The notes under the pieces are model-generated. The model searched no databases. It was given only the letters and a program-made list of their open reading frames with translations, and was not told the origin of the DNA. A DNA stretch of 64,000 nucleotides. Source: Parietaria judaica (Eukaryota; Streptophyta; Magnoliopsida; Rosales; Urticaceae). Below are positions 12,849 to 25,519 of this stretch, piece after piece. The position numbers and the translations under genes were made by a program. Each line of letters starts with the position of its first letter. The stretch's first letter is position 1. The stretch covers positions 7,062,001-7,126,000 of the forward strand of contig OX940864.1 in the NCBI GenBank assembly GCA_954871525.1, written 5' to 3'.

Positions 12849-13600
12849 ACTTACCGACGATTATCGCCGATTATCGAGCTTACCGATGCTCATCGGTAAA
12901 TATTCGGTCTCCTTAGTTCTCGTTTTGTTAGCTTTTCGACGATAATCGCGAAAATCGGAAAACCACTTACCAGTTGATAATCGTTTTTTTCCAGTGCAAA
13001 ATTTGGGTACTTTTCGGTGAAATAAAAAAATATTAATGTTAGGTATAAATAACCATTTCTCGCCGAAAATCGAGAGCAAACCCTATTTTCCCATTCTTCT
13101 CGCCGCCAGCAGCCCATTTCTTGAAGATTTTCGCGATTTTCGGACTGGTAAGGAGTTCGATTTTCGCCTGTTCTATTTATTTTCACTGATAATCGTGATT
13201 GTGGCAAAAGTTTATAAAGTTTCGATTTAAGCGTTTTTTACCCAATTCATTCATATTCTATCTATTATGTGTTTGAGTTTTTAGACTATGTGTTTGATAG
13301 TTTAGACATTTGTGAGACTATGTTTTATTAGTGTTTTAGATTTGAGACTTGTGATGGAATTATATGTGTGTGACTTTATTTACATATGTTTTGTGGTATG
13401 ATATTATAAAAATATTTTGTAAGTTTTCCGTCGAAAAGTATTGAAAAGTGTCTATAATCCGTCGATAATCTTCGAAAAGTATCGGTAATCGGTAAGCTAC
13501 AGTATTATAAGTTTTCCGTCAGTTAATCAGTAAACTATCGATTAATCCATCAAAAACGGCAAGCGATTTATCGGTTATCTCGGTAAGTTGAACCTTGACT
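12849..13600. repeat. CGATTATCG-rich dispersed repeat, probable DNA-transposon derivative
   Basis: The left end reads ACTTACCGACGATTATCG and the right end, inverted, reads ACTTACCGAGATAACCG, so the block has short similar inverted ends. Inside, many short words of the form CGATTATCG, CGGTAA and TCGAAAAGTAT recur on both strands. Dense subterminal words of this kind are seen in hAT-like elements, but no target duplication is clear. Related patches occur near 6240, 23030 and 35640-35790. Confidence 0.45.
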
Positions 13601-13636
13601 ATTATATCTTAGGAGTTTAAAAATATTGGAAATATT

Positions 13637-13667
13637 AAAGGGCAACATTTGCTTGGTGTTGCCCTTT
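13637..13667. other. Perfect 11-bp hairpin
   Basis: AAAGGGCAACA and its exact inverse TGTTGCCCTTT are separated by a 9-base loop. A degenerate copy of the right part (CTTGGTGGTGGGTGCCCTTT) occurs at about 12764-12783, on the far side of the CGATTATCG-rich block. It could be part of a small MITE end; no small RNA is implied. Confidence 0.5.
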
Positions 13668-15169
13668 GTATATACTTTTGATGCCGAAAATGGATCACGC
13701 AGAGGTAATTACCCAAGTCTTGATTTTGGGTTGGGCCTGTCGTCGTTTCGTTTATGAAGCTTGATTCCTTGTTCTTGATGGGCCGTGAAGGTTTTCCGGC
13801 CTTCTTCGCTCCAGCTAGCTTCTTCGTCTTCCGTCTAATTAATTTTTATTAATCCCAAAAAAAAACACCTATAACAGATACATTACTTTTCAAAAGAATA
13901 AGAGAAGTGTTGCAAGATATTGAAATCTAGATAATATATATGCACCACGTCTAGATTTGAGAGGGCATTGTGGGAAATTACGTAAAAATGTTACAAGAAG
14001 TGGACAAAAAGCTCTGCAGAAATCGTTGAAACTGTAAACCAAAAACACATGAACGTATATAACAAAATATATATTTATTGATTTCGCTCTGATCAAGAAG
14101 TCGGTACGGTTATAAAATATTCATCTTCACGTGCATTTTGCACGAACTGAATCTAACCAATGCAATCATCCACTAGAACTCAATAATCTGGTGTCACATT
14201 TTCTTGTGTGTTTGATAATTCTTGCCTTCGGATTGTGAGAAAATAACATTGCATATTTTTATTTTTTTAATTGCGAAAAATTATGTTGATTAATACTTAA
14301 AGTCGTAAAATTTGCATTTTCAGTTGATTTTGTCCTTTCTACCTCCGCTCCAATAATATTGAGTTTTTATATTTTTTTTATACGGGTACAATTCATGTAT
14401 TGCACGGTTATACTTTACGAAACAAACAAAAATGCGTTGATCACAAATTAATTTCCGGTCATCTTTTTGACGCTTACGTGGCAATATGCATTTATGAACA
14501 AATATGGTGAGACATTGCTGCCTCAAAATTATAATTCAGGGAGCAATGTGTACTGAAATATAAAGTTCAATAGCCATTTGAGTAAATTACTCCATATACT
14601 CTCTCTATATATATATATTTAAATTGTAGTAATGCCATAAGTATTTAAGTTGTAGTCAACTTTGCTAACGGGTACTGAACATTTTTTGTTGTAGAAAAAG
14701 TACCAAAGTTCAGTAAAACGGTAGGTCAATCTAATTCTTGCAAATAAAACGTTAATAAAAGGAGTCAAATTATTTAAATAAAAAAAATCGTAATAAAGTA
14801 ATACATGTCAATCTATTAACTTTTTAAAGAGAAATCGAACGATCTATTTACGGTTTCTAATAGAAATTAGACTGGAGTACGGGACTATCGTTTTAATGAA
14901 CTTTGATACTTTCTCCACTTCAAAAAAAATTGAGTACCTATTGGAAAATTTGACTACAACTTACGTACTTTTGCCAGTATTATTCCTATCCTATATATAT
15001 GTGTGTGTATATATATATATATGCATCCTTTGTTCCATAACCCGGAAAAGTAGCGAGTGTGAGCTCTGAAGAGAGCGTGTGGCTTCTTCTTTCTCTCTTC
15101 ACTCTCACCATTGAAGAAGAGGAAGAACAATCATCTGAGGATATATAAGATCGTTATATATTGATATAT

Positions 15170-15203
<34 letters not shown>
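15170..15203 (+). repeat. (CA)n(TA)n compound microsatellite in MYB 5' region
   Basis: CA repeats pass directly into TA repeats 40 to 70 bases before the MYB start codon, so the tract probably lies in the 5' UTR. Confidence 0.9.
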
Positions 15204-15240
15204 TGCAGTATTTCAGTTCTTTGCGGCCATTAATCGGAAA

Positions 15241-17878
15241 ATGAGCTTTCTCTCCGCTTCGGAGCTCTCTCTGGCAAACAGCTCCTCCGAGACTGTCTTG
15301 AAGCCGAGAGAAGAGAGAATCGCGAGCCAGACCAGTCTCCAGATTCCGAGCGGCGACGGAAACCGCTCGCGGGGAAGACCGAAGCTGTGCTCGAGAGGCC
15401 ATTGGAGGCCAGCGGAAGATTCGAAGCTCAAGGAGCTCGTCGCGCAGCACGGCCCTCAAAACTGGAACCTAATCGCCGCGAATCTCCATGGCAGATCTGG
15501 TAGTAAGCATAGTTATTAAGTTTGAATATTTTGCTCTTCCGTTTTGGTTTGTGCGATCTGAAAAGAAAATGGTGTTTGGTTCGAAGGAAAAAGTTGCAGA
15601 CTGAGGTGGTTCAACCAACTGGATCCGAGGATCAACCGAATGGCGTTCAGCGAGGAAGAAGAGACGAGGCTCTTGAACGCGCACGGAGCTTACGGGAACA
15701 AATGGGCGATGATCGCCAAGCTCTTCCCCGGAAGAACGGACAACGCCGTGAAGAACCACTGGCATGTGATCATGGCGAGACGACGACGAGACCGATCCAA
15801 ATCCATATCCCTGTCCGCGTTCAAATCCGACAGAATAAGCGCGGATCATCCTTGCTTGGAAATCGATTCGAGCGGTGAATCGACGATCTCGAACTCGAAC
15901 GGGGACGAGGAACACTCAACGATGACGGAGTCCACTTGCACTAATCTCTCGCTGGCTCTCTCTCCGTCTTCGCATCAAGAGAAGCAAAAGGGTACGTTTC
16001 TTCTTTATTATTATATGTTAAAGTGTGTATAATTTCCATTTTCCGATGATGCACGACGGTTACGTGGTAACGGTGACGGAACATGGACGGAGTTGAACTT
16101 CTGATGTCTTCAAACATTTGATGTTTTAGCCACTAAAAAATACAACACACTTTTGCATTTTGCTTACTAGTTAATACTTTGCTTTTTTAAGAAAAGAAAA
16201 AAAAAACGTCAAATATCATCTTATCAATTTTTTTATTTTATTTTTTTGTTTCTTTTCAAAAATTCGTTCACTTTTTCGATCGATTCAACAAAATATGAAT
16301 ATGTCGTAAGTCTTGGACTCGTATTTATCAAAAAGGTTTCAAACATGACTTTAACAAAGAGCTGATAAATTTTATAAATAAGCAAAATAATGGACATTAT
16401 AAGTTTAGCCATGAAAAAAAAAAAAAAATTATATCGCTATAATAATTAGAATATTAAGTAATTACACCGCCGTTAAACTTGCTTTGGCCGTGAAAAAAAA
16501 AACAAAGCTACATGTTGCTAAATATTTTATTCTCATACTGCTATTATCTTTATATTATATTTTGTTTGGCATGATACTTTTTATTTTTAAAAAAAAAAAA
16601 ATTGTCGCAAAATGATTTGTTTGTATCTTATAGTTAATATTGTTTTGGAACTTTATTTTTATTAAAAGTAATTTTTCGAAAGTTACTTTCTTTACGTAAA
16701 TTAATTTCATGAATCTCCCTAATTTAAGCACTTTATCAAAGTGCTTTTTTGACTCATATCATTGTCATCATTTACGTTACTCTATCTACAATACAATATT
16801 TTTTAAAATTTACTTTAATGGGCTGCCAATAGATGACTTGCACGTGAATGTTTATTTATAGAGAACTTATATTAGTAATTATTAATTATATTTACAGCAT
16901 AAACGCTCAGGTGATGTTTGGTTACGATCTCATCTCATCATAGACCATTTTTTTTGGGTTTTTTTTTTTTTGAAGGCAGCAAACCCACAATCTCCACTTT
17001 AGATGTGGTGTGGAATTACCACTAGGCTATCCTAGCAACCACATTTTTTATTTGGGTTTCAAATAATGTTATATAGATTTCGTTGACCACATTTAGTTAC
17101 CAGTTGTTTGTACTCGCAGACCGGTATCGCAAATCACTGCAAATGTAATAAGCAAAGTAGAAAACAACTTTTGGTTATTTTTGGTATTTTAGTCTTCAAC
17201 TCGACCGTAAAAAATATAACTATTATGATATATTATTAATATATTATTATAATATTAATATATAATTAAATTATTAAAATTATTTATATATAAATATATA
17301 TTATAATAATATTACTATTATATTAACTAATGTACTTAAATTATTCATATGATATTACTGCCACGTTGAAGTCCTATTTTGTCCATGTCACGTTAAGATC
17401 TATTAGGGACGTGTCTACCGGTGTATATCTACGATTAATTCGAAATTATTCGACACCTTTCTTAAACTAGTGACTTGTGCGTGCTTAGAGTTTAACTTAA
17501 AATTGACGAAATTGGATTTCTAACGCTTTTTTGTGGCCTTCTAAGTATTATTACCTCTAAAAATAAAAATAAAAGTTCCGAAATATGACGGTTACTTGAT
17601 ACATAATTGAGTACTCATACCCCAAATATCTATTTTTATTATTTGGTATAATCAATCTATAATTTTGTCAAATGACCTTGAGTTTGATTATATGTATAGG
17701 CTTGGAGAAGAGGAATTTTGAAAGAGAAGTATGGGGAGCAAATAAGGTGAGTTTGGATGAATTTGTGGAATCATATAAGGAGAAGAGGAGGAGAAGCGAG
17801 AGTGAAGAAGAAGATGTAAAGCCCATCAATAGTTTGCCTTTCATTGACTTCCTTGGAGTTGGCTCTAACTTTGATTAG
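15241..17878 (+). CDS. R2R3-MYB transcription factor, subgroup 21 (MYB52/54/56/105/117 clade)
   Basis: Three exons, 15241-15499, 15587-15991 and 17700-17878, code for 280 residues of a nuclear DNA-binding regulator. R2 begins at about residue 52 with RGHWRPAED and carries the tryptophans of W-x(18,19)-W spacing; R3 runs to about 152 and ends FPGRTDNAVKNHWHVIMARR, the subgroup 21 signature. The first intron splits the codon inside GRSGKSCRLRW; using donor GTAGTA at 15500 and acceptor at 15586 restores this motif exactly, whereas the downstream GTAAGC donor would insert a residue. The C-terminus PFIDFLGVG is also typical of the subgroup. Members regulate secondary wall, organ boundaries or cell division; which applies here cannot be read from the sequence. 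The second intron is 1.7 kb and carries a SINE-like insert. Confidence 0.93.
16950..17040 (-). mobile_element. Possible short tRNA-derived SINE in MYB intron 2
   Basis: On the minus strand the piece starts GTTGCTAGGATAGCC, contains a good pol III A box (TAGCCTAGTGG, 17019-17029), a weak B-box-like GTGGGTTTGC, and ends in an A-rich tail. The flanks share ATGGT/ATGTGGT, a poor target duplication. The call rests mainly on the A box and tail. Confidence 0.35.
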
Positions 17879-18892
17879 TTTCTTTTGTATTCCCATTTAC
17901 AACTTTAATGCAAAAGAGTAGAGAACCGGCTTTTCCAAATTATCAAGACAAGAGAGAAAGAGAGAGACTCGCGTCTATAAGCTCTTTGATATACATAACC
18001 TAAGACCCATAGCAAAATTATAATAGTTATGACTAATTATGCTTCTTATTTTATATTATTTTTTTCGAGTTAGGAATTTTCATTTATTATTAGAAGAAAA
18101 GAAAACACAATATATGCTTTTATTATATCCCCTCGTAATGAAATATTTTATCATGCATAAAAAATAATGAAAAGTGTTTAATTATGCACAACACGTAATT
18201 TAAACATTTTTATTAACATACTTAGATAATGAGACTTTTATGAAGAATCAACAAGCATATTTTTTTTTTAAGAACAAATAAGATAAAATCTGGCAAAATT
18301 GAAAACAAAGTTAACATTAAACAGGTCATGTGCGTTGCACGTGTTAGTATTTTGATTTCTTAACAAGAGCTATAAGCCATTTTTATAAAAATTTAAGCAG
18401 TATTTCATGCAACACACGTAAAATATCTCAAATTTCAAAAATCGAAAGGATGGTTTTGAGAGGACAAGAATGACATCAACTTTTGCCACAAACTAAAAGA
18501 AATCATGAAAACAGGTTCCAATCTAAGAAATCGTTTCTCAAATTGGAACCGCACTTCTCTTCGTGATCTCTCTGTAAAACACGCCCGAGGATCCAAAGAT
18601 GCTACCGGGGCTGGGAGTGCAAGTGCACAAACATGGCACGTGCATCGGTTCACGAAACAAAATTAACTCAAGTCATCCCTGTAATTTTATCCAACAATGT
18701 TCACTAAATAGAGCTACAATATCACATCAGAAAGGGTAAAAAGGGTAGTTTTGACATTTTGCAATCCTGTCCCAGCTCGGAATATGATCACAAGTTCATA
18801 GCAGTTCAACCGATGAAGTAAAGATGAAAAAACATTTGAATTCGCATGGATTGCTTGCTTTCATAGTCAGATTCGAAACAGAACAAGGTTAA
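17879..18892. other. Convergent intergenic spacer
   Basis: The spacer lies between the 3' ends of the MYB gene (plus) and PAG1 (minus). It is AT-rich and has no ORF with a domain. It should contain both 3' UTRs; AATAAA-like words occur but none can be assigned. Confidence 0.5.
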
Positions 18893-21252
18893 TTAATCTG
18901 CGTCCATTTCTTCCAACGCCGCCTTAGCCGCCGACTTTGCCTCCTCCAAGAGTTCTTCCGGCACCTGCAAATTTTAAAATCAAATTAAGACCGTCCTCCA
19001 ACAGCTCTTCTGGTTCTAAATCGAAAATGTTAACCGGAGATGATATGTTTACCTTCTGATGTTGACGGTTGGACTCCTCGCAGATCCAACTTAGTTCCAA
19101 TTCAAAGTCTTTGTCCTTCACCTCATCGTGAATTCCGTAAATTCTGGTTACCAATAATAACAATTTCAAATATCATAAAACAGTCTTACAAAGATAATAT
19201 AAAGATTTAAAAGATTCGTCTACGACTTAACATTCTCTTTATAGGAAACACACAAATACCCAATATTTACAGAAACGACTAACACGATACATAGAAAAAA
19301 GGATGAAAATGAAAACAGTACTACTCACATCTTAGCAACTTCGATAATCCCTTGTCGGCAAGTCATTTCCGTAAGCTTCAACTTTTCAATCTCACTGCAA
19401 ATGAAAAAGCCCACAAGTAAAGCTCTTTCACGTATACTTAAGATTTAGGATGACATTAAGATATATTACAAAAATAAGGACGACAATATACTTCTTTGAA
19501 TTATGCTTATAATAACATAAAACTTAACAAATATCAAACTGACTTTATTTTTAAGTAAACATCAAACTAAATTTTGCATCCAGATTACAACATATATATA
19601 AGTTAAAGTGTAAATACACTCGAAATAGTTCAGTATAGTTGAAACGCCAATATAGTTCACAATACTAGCCTTAATTTGTATAGATCTCAGTTAATGATTA
19701 TTGAATAAAGTAATCAGAGAACTTCCAACACAATAGGTTTAACTTACGTTTTAGCGGCCTGTCGTCCCTTCCCAATTGCTGCACCGAAGTACCTCTAAGA
19801 TGATAGGAAAAAACAAAGTCAGTACAGAACTGTCTGAAAATAATAAAATATGAACTGATTATAGGAAATATGAAAACAAAAGCAATAACCAACTCACGTA
19901 AGAGACGCCAGATGGTTCAACCATGTATAATTGTGGCCCATCTCTGTCATAACCCCCAAGGATTACTCCACATCCAAAAGGCCTGCATAAAATAGTCATT
20001 TACTATTACTATTAGCAAATTAATTATTGAAAAAATTATAAACATACAATTATGGAACAATCATCAAGTTTATATTCTACCTGAGCCACCAGTATAGTGT
20101 ACAAAGATGCACATAGCTAGCAACGCGTTCAGCAAGTTCCTTAACAGGAATTGCTTCACCATAGGTACTGCATAAAACACGATATCAGTATATAGTCATG
20201 TAAAATTACCAAAAGATATGTACCAAAAACCTTAAACATCGAGAATAATATATTAATATATGTCCCAACTAAGGAGCCTAATATAATTTTCCGGCGTGTA
20301 AGTTATGGTAAAAATACTAACCCTACCTCCATTATGATATGAAAAGAAAAATAATAAACAAGACCCATGAGGCACATGCTAAGGAAATGACGAATTGAAC
20401 TCCAACATCATTCATAAAGTGAAAGAAGAAAGAAAACCTCTCGTAATTAGTAGCTTCGGACTTGGCCCGTGCAACAATTTGCCTGCCATCTGCTGCTAAG
20501 CCCGCAACTGCCTGTAAAATGGACCACACTCCAACTTAATCATCGTCGTATTCAACAAAAATTAACCGAGTAAGCGGCCGAAAGAGAAACAAAATCAAAG
20601 AAGGCCCCTCACACAGCCTAATTAGTTATTTTACAAGCAATTGATGAACTTCACAGATTCACAGTAAGTAAGTGAGCTTCTAATCACTCTTTCTTGTCTC
20701 ATTAGCTTTGTTTTTGTTGTTACACCAAACTAGAAATGACCTAGAAAGCTAAGATTAGAACTATATACACACACACATATATACATACTAGCAAAAGGAA
20801 AACCAGAAATGATAGGCAAAGCAAAGTAATACCATTCCAGAATGTCGATGGACGGAATGAATTCTTCTATTGGAGCCAGGCAACATCATCTTCGAAGCCA
20901 CGAGCTTCTCCACGCCCTAGATTTCAACCATCGCATAAGCAAATCGAAAGAGATTCTCGCGAGAAGGAGAGGAAAAGGAAAAACCCTACCATAACAACGC
21001 CATCTTTGCACTTTATCCCAATAACAGTCCTGCAGCAAAACAAGGGTTTCCCATTTTTTCAAGCATTTCCTTCAAATGGAATCGAAGAATCGATTGAAGC
21101 AGAAAGCGAAAAGCAGATCGATTGAAGTAGAAGAAGATCGAGACTGACCCGCTGTTATCGACGGCTTTGGCGGCGTACTCGATCTGGAAAACGCGGCCAT
21201 CGGGAGAGAAAGTGGTGACGGAGAGATCGTAGCCAGTTCCAATGCTGCTCAT
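18893..21252 (-). CDS. PAG1: 20S proteasome subunit alpha type-3 (alpha7), PAG1
   Basis: Ten exons in transcript order: 21149-21252, 20990-21029, 20833-20916, 20438-20511, 20081-20167, 19898-19982, 19748-19794, 19329-19394, 19053-19143 and 18893-18964. They give 249 residues, the size I know for plant PAG1. The protein is a structural, non-catalytic subunit of the outer ring of the 20S core in cytosol and nucleus. The N-terminus [20 protein letters not shown] is the alpha-subunit signature with the YDLS and SPDGR blocks used in ring assembly and gating. Also visible are [13 protein letters not shown], the [16 protein letters not shown] stretch and the acidic tail EEMDAD. All joins keep frame without assuming any non-standard splice site. 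A 35-base CTT/TCC-rich tract lies just before the start codon. Confidence 0.97.
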
Positions 21253-22291
21253 CCTTCTTCTTCTTCTTCTCCGATGGCGAAAACGAGGTTTGGTAAGAGG
21301 AGCAGAGAAGAAGAGACTGAAAATGAAAATGTAGAGGGAGAAATCCAAGGAATTTCTTTTCTCTCAAGAAAGAATCACAAAAATACCCGGACAGCCCCCT
21401 CTTTTTTCTCCAAATCACTAAAAGGTCCCCCGGTTTTTACTTTCAGGTCTCTTAAGTCCAAACTGCCCAATCAAATTAACTTTGGAGTTTTTTTTTTTTG
21501 GTCACTAGTTTTTTATTTGAATAAAAATAAAACACTTATTTTCTTTGCAAAATGGTTGATATAGCTGACAAGCTCGGATTGAAAATCCTCGCAAGCACTT
21601 CTAACACTTGAAGATTTACGGACAAATCAACAAGAATCGGACCTCGTGAACTCCGAATATGGTTCTTTCAGATCTCTGGGATCGAAGTGGATCTTGTTTG
21701 AAGGTTTAGAGCTTTGTTACCTCAATAAAATTTAATTGAGTTATATGAAAAGAAAAAAAAAATCTACTTATCTTGTTTACCTAATTATCTTTATTTTATT
21801 TATTATATTAGCTATACAGTCTCAGAGAATGTATAATATTATTTCGTTGGATCTACCTTCTCATAGTGTAAATTCGTCAAAGACAAATCTCGTGTTAGTA
21901 AATATGAGTAGCGAACACTACATTTTTACTCAACTTGACTACTTCATGCACTAAATTTTGGCACTTAGATATATTACCGCTTTTAAAAATATGGGCACTA
22001 CACTTATGTTCGATTGGATATTTCATGCACTAAATTTTAACACTCGAGTACATTGCACTACTTGCGAAAACATATATAGGCTCTACACTCTTCTTCGACT
22101 TGAGTACTTCGGTTTCGCACACTACATTTGGCACTTGGGTAAACGATTCGCTAATTTTGTTTAAACTTAGATACATTTGCCGCAATTATAAACTATACTT
22201 TTGCAAAATTTAAAACTATACTAAATGGTAAGTAACTATGCATTATTACCAAAAACGCAAGAGTATTTGTTTAAAATCCCAATTATACACT

Positions 22292-22327
<36 letters not shown>

Positions 22328-22342
22328 GGCCTCTCGTCGGCG
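21253..22342. other. Divergent intergenic spacer
   Basis: The spacer separates PAG1 and the tafazzin-like gene, which are transcribed away from each other. At 21900-22150 there are degenerate repeats of the phrase TTCATGCACTAAATTTT, found twice 80 bases apart, probably part of an old repeat. No gene is supported. Confidence 0.5.
22295..22324 (+). repeat. (AG)15 microsatellite before the tafazzin-like gene
   Basis: Fifteen AG units end 19 bases upstream of the start codon at 22343, so the tract is probably in the 5' UTR or core promoter. GA-rich leaders are common in plants and can bind GAGA-binding (BPC) proteins. Confidence 0.9.
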
Positions 22343-24808
22343 ATGCGGTGGGCCGGCGAGGCGGCGCACTTCGCCGGGATCCCGAGAAAGACGACGATAA
22401 TGGCGGTCGGAGGATTCGCGAAGCTCTTCGCGTCCTTCCTCAACTCCACTAGCGTTGACAACGCCGACGGTCTGCTCCGCCTGGTGCGGTCGCGCCCGGC
22501 CGGCGTGCCTCTGGTGACGGTGAGCAACCATATGTCCACTCTCGACGACCCTCTCCTCTGGGGCTTCCGAGGCTTCCCCACCATGGACGCTCGCCGAGCT
22601 CGCTGGGTCTTGGCGGCCGAAGATATCTGCTTCAAGAACACGATCTTCTCCTACCTTTTCCGCCTCGGTAAGCTCTGTTATCCTTGACTGGACGATGATC
22701 GTTTGAATGTTGATTCAGTAATCACTTCTAAGCTTTGATCTGGGTTGAATGGTGATTGTTCGATCTTGTATTAGGAATTAGAAAGAGTGAAATTACACAG
22801 TGTGAGGAGTATATACAACGTTCGTTACAATGCCCTAACTCTAATCGAAATTAGTTTAACAACTCACAAACCGAGCCATTGGCGGAACTAGCATGGAGGA
22901 TTAGGCTTAAACTCTTTAAGATTTGAGTGAAGTTAGGCTTCAACTTGAAAATTTAGAAGGGTTTCAAATCTATGAGGCAAGAAGAAAAAAAACAAAGAAG
23001 TGTAACCCGGGGAAATGGTTGATTGTGATTTATTACCGGTGACTTCCTATTAGCGATTAATCACCGAGTATTCCCGGCTATTTGAACCCTGGTTTCAACC
23101 CCTAACCCAATAGTGACAGCAACGTGCACTTTGTGCGAGCTGGCCTTGTGTAATTTCAGTCGTGAATTGAAAGTCCGGTCTTTCATAGAGTGATGGTTGT
23201 ATGATTGTTGATTAAGTTTGTGTTATGATCTTGATCTCTTTTATTATTAATGTTGTTTCATCCCAGTCTAGTAGTTACCGAAATCGGAATTACTTCTCTT
23301 CGAGGCATTGTCAATTTTTCTCAATACATTTGTCATCATTGCCCTTTCATTTGTCTTTTATTTTGGTTGGATGCAGGGAAGCGACGTCTAGTAGGAATAT
23401 ATATACTATATACATTGATATGAATCTAAGTTAGCGTGTCAGTAAGCGAGAATAGACTAGAGTATTATGGGCTTTCTTGTGGTCTACTGAAGAGTTTGAT
23501 GATTTTGGAAAAAAAAAAAAAACTTTGGGCATTGTAAACCCTTTTTGCATATATGACCTTGTTTTAAATTTCTTCTTTTAGTTGATATCATTTTTAATTT
23601 CGTTTCAGACATTATCTCATGCGTAAAAGTCCGCAGGGAAGTGCATACCGATCACTAGGGGCGGCGGAATTTATCAAGAGCACATTAATGAAGCTCTTGA
23701 ACAACTAAGCAACGGAGAATGGGTATTTTTTTTTTACTCTCAATGGAAATACATATATATATATATATATATCATAAATCTATCAGCTTATTGTTTAATG
23801 TATTCTAGGTAGCTTAATAATGTTTGTTCTATTTTACATGGAAGTTGCTCGGTTTTCGTCTCAATGGCCACATCATCCACCATACCAGCAACACCATTGA
23901 TTTAGATTAAAAGAAAGCGTTACTTGTTATGGCCAGTTTCCATTTTTTGTAAGGCTTGAGGAATTCATAATTTGGTCGAAATTAGTTGCAGTATCGGTTG
24001 GAAGTTACACAACCGAAACACAAGAAACAAGCAAACGTGTTTGTTAAATACTTTGTGCAGTTTCGGTTGTTAAATAATTTGTGCAGTATCGGTTGTTAAA
24101 TGTTGCTATGAATTTAACAAGCAAACGTGATTAAGATATATATTTTGTTCTTTTTTAATGTAAAAGGATTCTCATTCAAGCATTTGTTTTATAGTTGCAC
24201 ACATTTCCAGAAGGAAAAATCTTCCAAGAAGATGCACCGATAAGACGCTTGAAATGGGGAACAGCAAGTCTTATTGTTCGAGCCCCGATAACTCCAATAG
24301 TTTTGCCGATTGTTCATCATGGATTTCAACAGGTCAGTATTTATTTGTTACATATAAATGCGTAACATGATTTGAAATAATTAGAGATATTTGATTATCA
24401 TGTTATTTATCTTCATTATGCACTTAATTTCCTCATGTGCTCTGGTTCAAATTCATATGAACAGATTTAGCACTATGAGTTTCTTGCCTCACTTTTTATT
24501 TTTATTTTTTTGCGATAAATTCATAGGTGATGCCGGAGAATTTCATGTTTGGGAGAAGACCTTTGGTTCCGTTATGCAACAAGAAGATTACCATAAAAGT
24601 AGGGACGCCGATGGAATTTGACCTTCCCCGGTTGAAACAGACAGCGATTTCTCAGTCCCGAAATGTTGAGGGTCCGACATTGGGCTGGCCGACAACTCGT
24701 GACGGTTTGGACGAGGCGGCACAGAGATTTCTCTACTCTGCAATCTCCGAAGAAATCCGAGGCGCCATGGAGAGTTTAAGAAGTTTTGATGAGACGGGGA
24801 AGTCCTAA
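22343..24808 (+). CDS. Tafazzin-like phospholipid acyltransferase (At1g78690 type)
   Basis: Four exons, 22343-22667, 23637-23722, 24195-24332 and 24527-24808, give 276 residues. The protein belongs to the PlsC/tafazzin acyltransferases. The HX4D catalytic motif is NHMSTLDDP with His63 and Asp68; the second substrate motif is TFPEGK in exon 3; RRLKWGTASLIVRAP and PIVLPIVHHGF match the plant tafazzin branch. Arabidopsis At1g78690 has been described as an N-acyl-phosphatidylethanolamine-forming or lysophospholipid acyltransferase; its exact reaction is debated, so I leave it at acyl transfer to a glycerophospholipid on a membrane. Exon 2 has a nearer acceptor-like CAG at 23608, but only the one at 23636 keeps the frame. 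A second ATG at codon 20 is a possible alternative start. Confidence 0.93.
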
Positions 24809-25519
24809 ACCCTAAACCTTCTCTCTTCATTAGACATAGTTCATGATAAAAATTCTTTTCCAATTATTTGAAAGGATAATTATTGGTTAAGGCCAGAAAG
24901 GTCGTTGTGAGCAAAAGGCATAATTGAATTTGTAAGCTTTTTGAATGTTCCAGAAAGTTCAATGTTTTTGTAAGCTGTATTATTGACTAATTCCAAAAAT
25001 CTTATTCCAAAAATCTTGGAAGATGGATGAAGACACTTACAACCCGGAGTCCGAGATTTCGTTCACGGTTCAAGTTATCGTTTTGGTTGGTTTACAGATG
25101 GTTTGAAATGGTATATAAATTCACTCATCTATCGACGGATAATTCATTATAATTTGATGATTAGCGACAAATAAATCGATTATCGACGTTTTTATGGACA
25201 AATTTCATATTAGATAAATTTTTGACATGGCATCAAATTTTAAAAGAAACTCTTAATTATTTTATTAGATGAGATATGTGCTAATTTCAAAATCAATTCT
25301 TGTGTATGAATATAAATATGACATTGAGATATTTCCATCTAAATATACTAATATAAATCTGGGTACTTGTGTGATAATTTCCATCGAAGAAATGGTATAT
25401 GATCCGAAAAGAAATTCTTCTTGCACAAAAAAGAAGTAAAATTAATATTAAAAATCAAAACACAGAAAAGTAAAGCAGCAATTCTTCAACCAAATCAGTT
25501 GATCAAGCTTCTTCCTCCT
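24809..25519. other. Convergent intergenic spacer
   Basis: The spacer lies between the 3' ends of the tafazzin-like gene and KNOLLE. It is AT-rich and unremarkable. A weak CGATTATCG-type patch occurs at 25125-25190. I see no gene. Confidence 0.5.

Larger units (their letters stand above)
10239..15240. other. Long transposon-rich intergenic spacer
   Basis: Five kilobases without a supportable gene lie between the syntaxin and the MYB gene. They contain a probable nested MITE (10459-11357), a solo LTR (11872-12356), a pentanucleotide repeat, an ATT microsatellite, a region dense in CGATTATCG-like words (12849-13600) and a hairpin at 13637-13667. The 1.4 kb before the MYB ATG is AT-rich and ends in a CA/TA microsatellite. 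ORFs of up to 123 codons here show no domain and fall in repeats. Confidence 0.6.
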
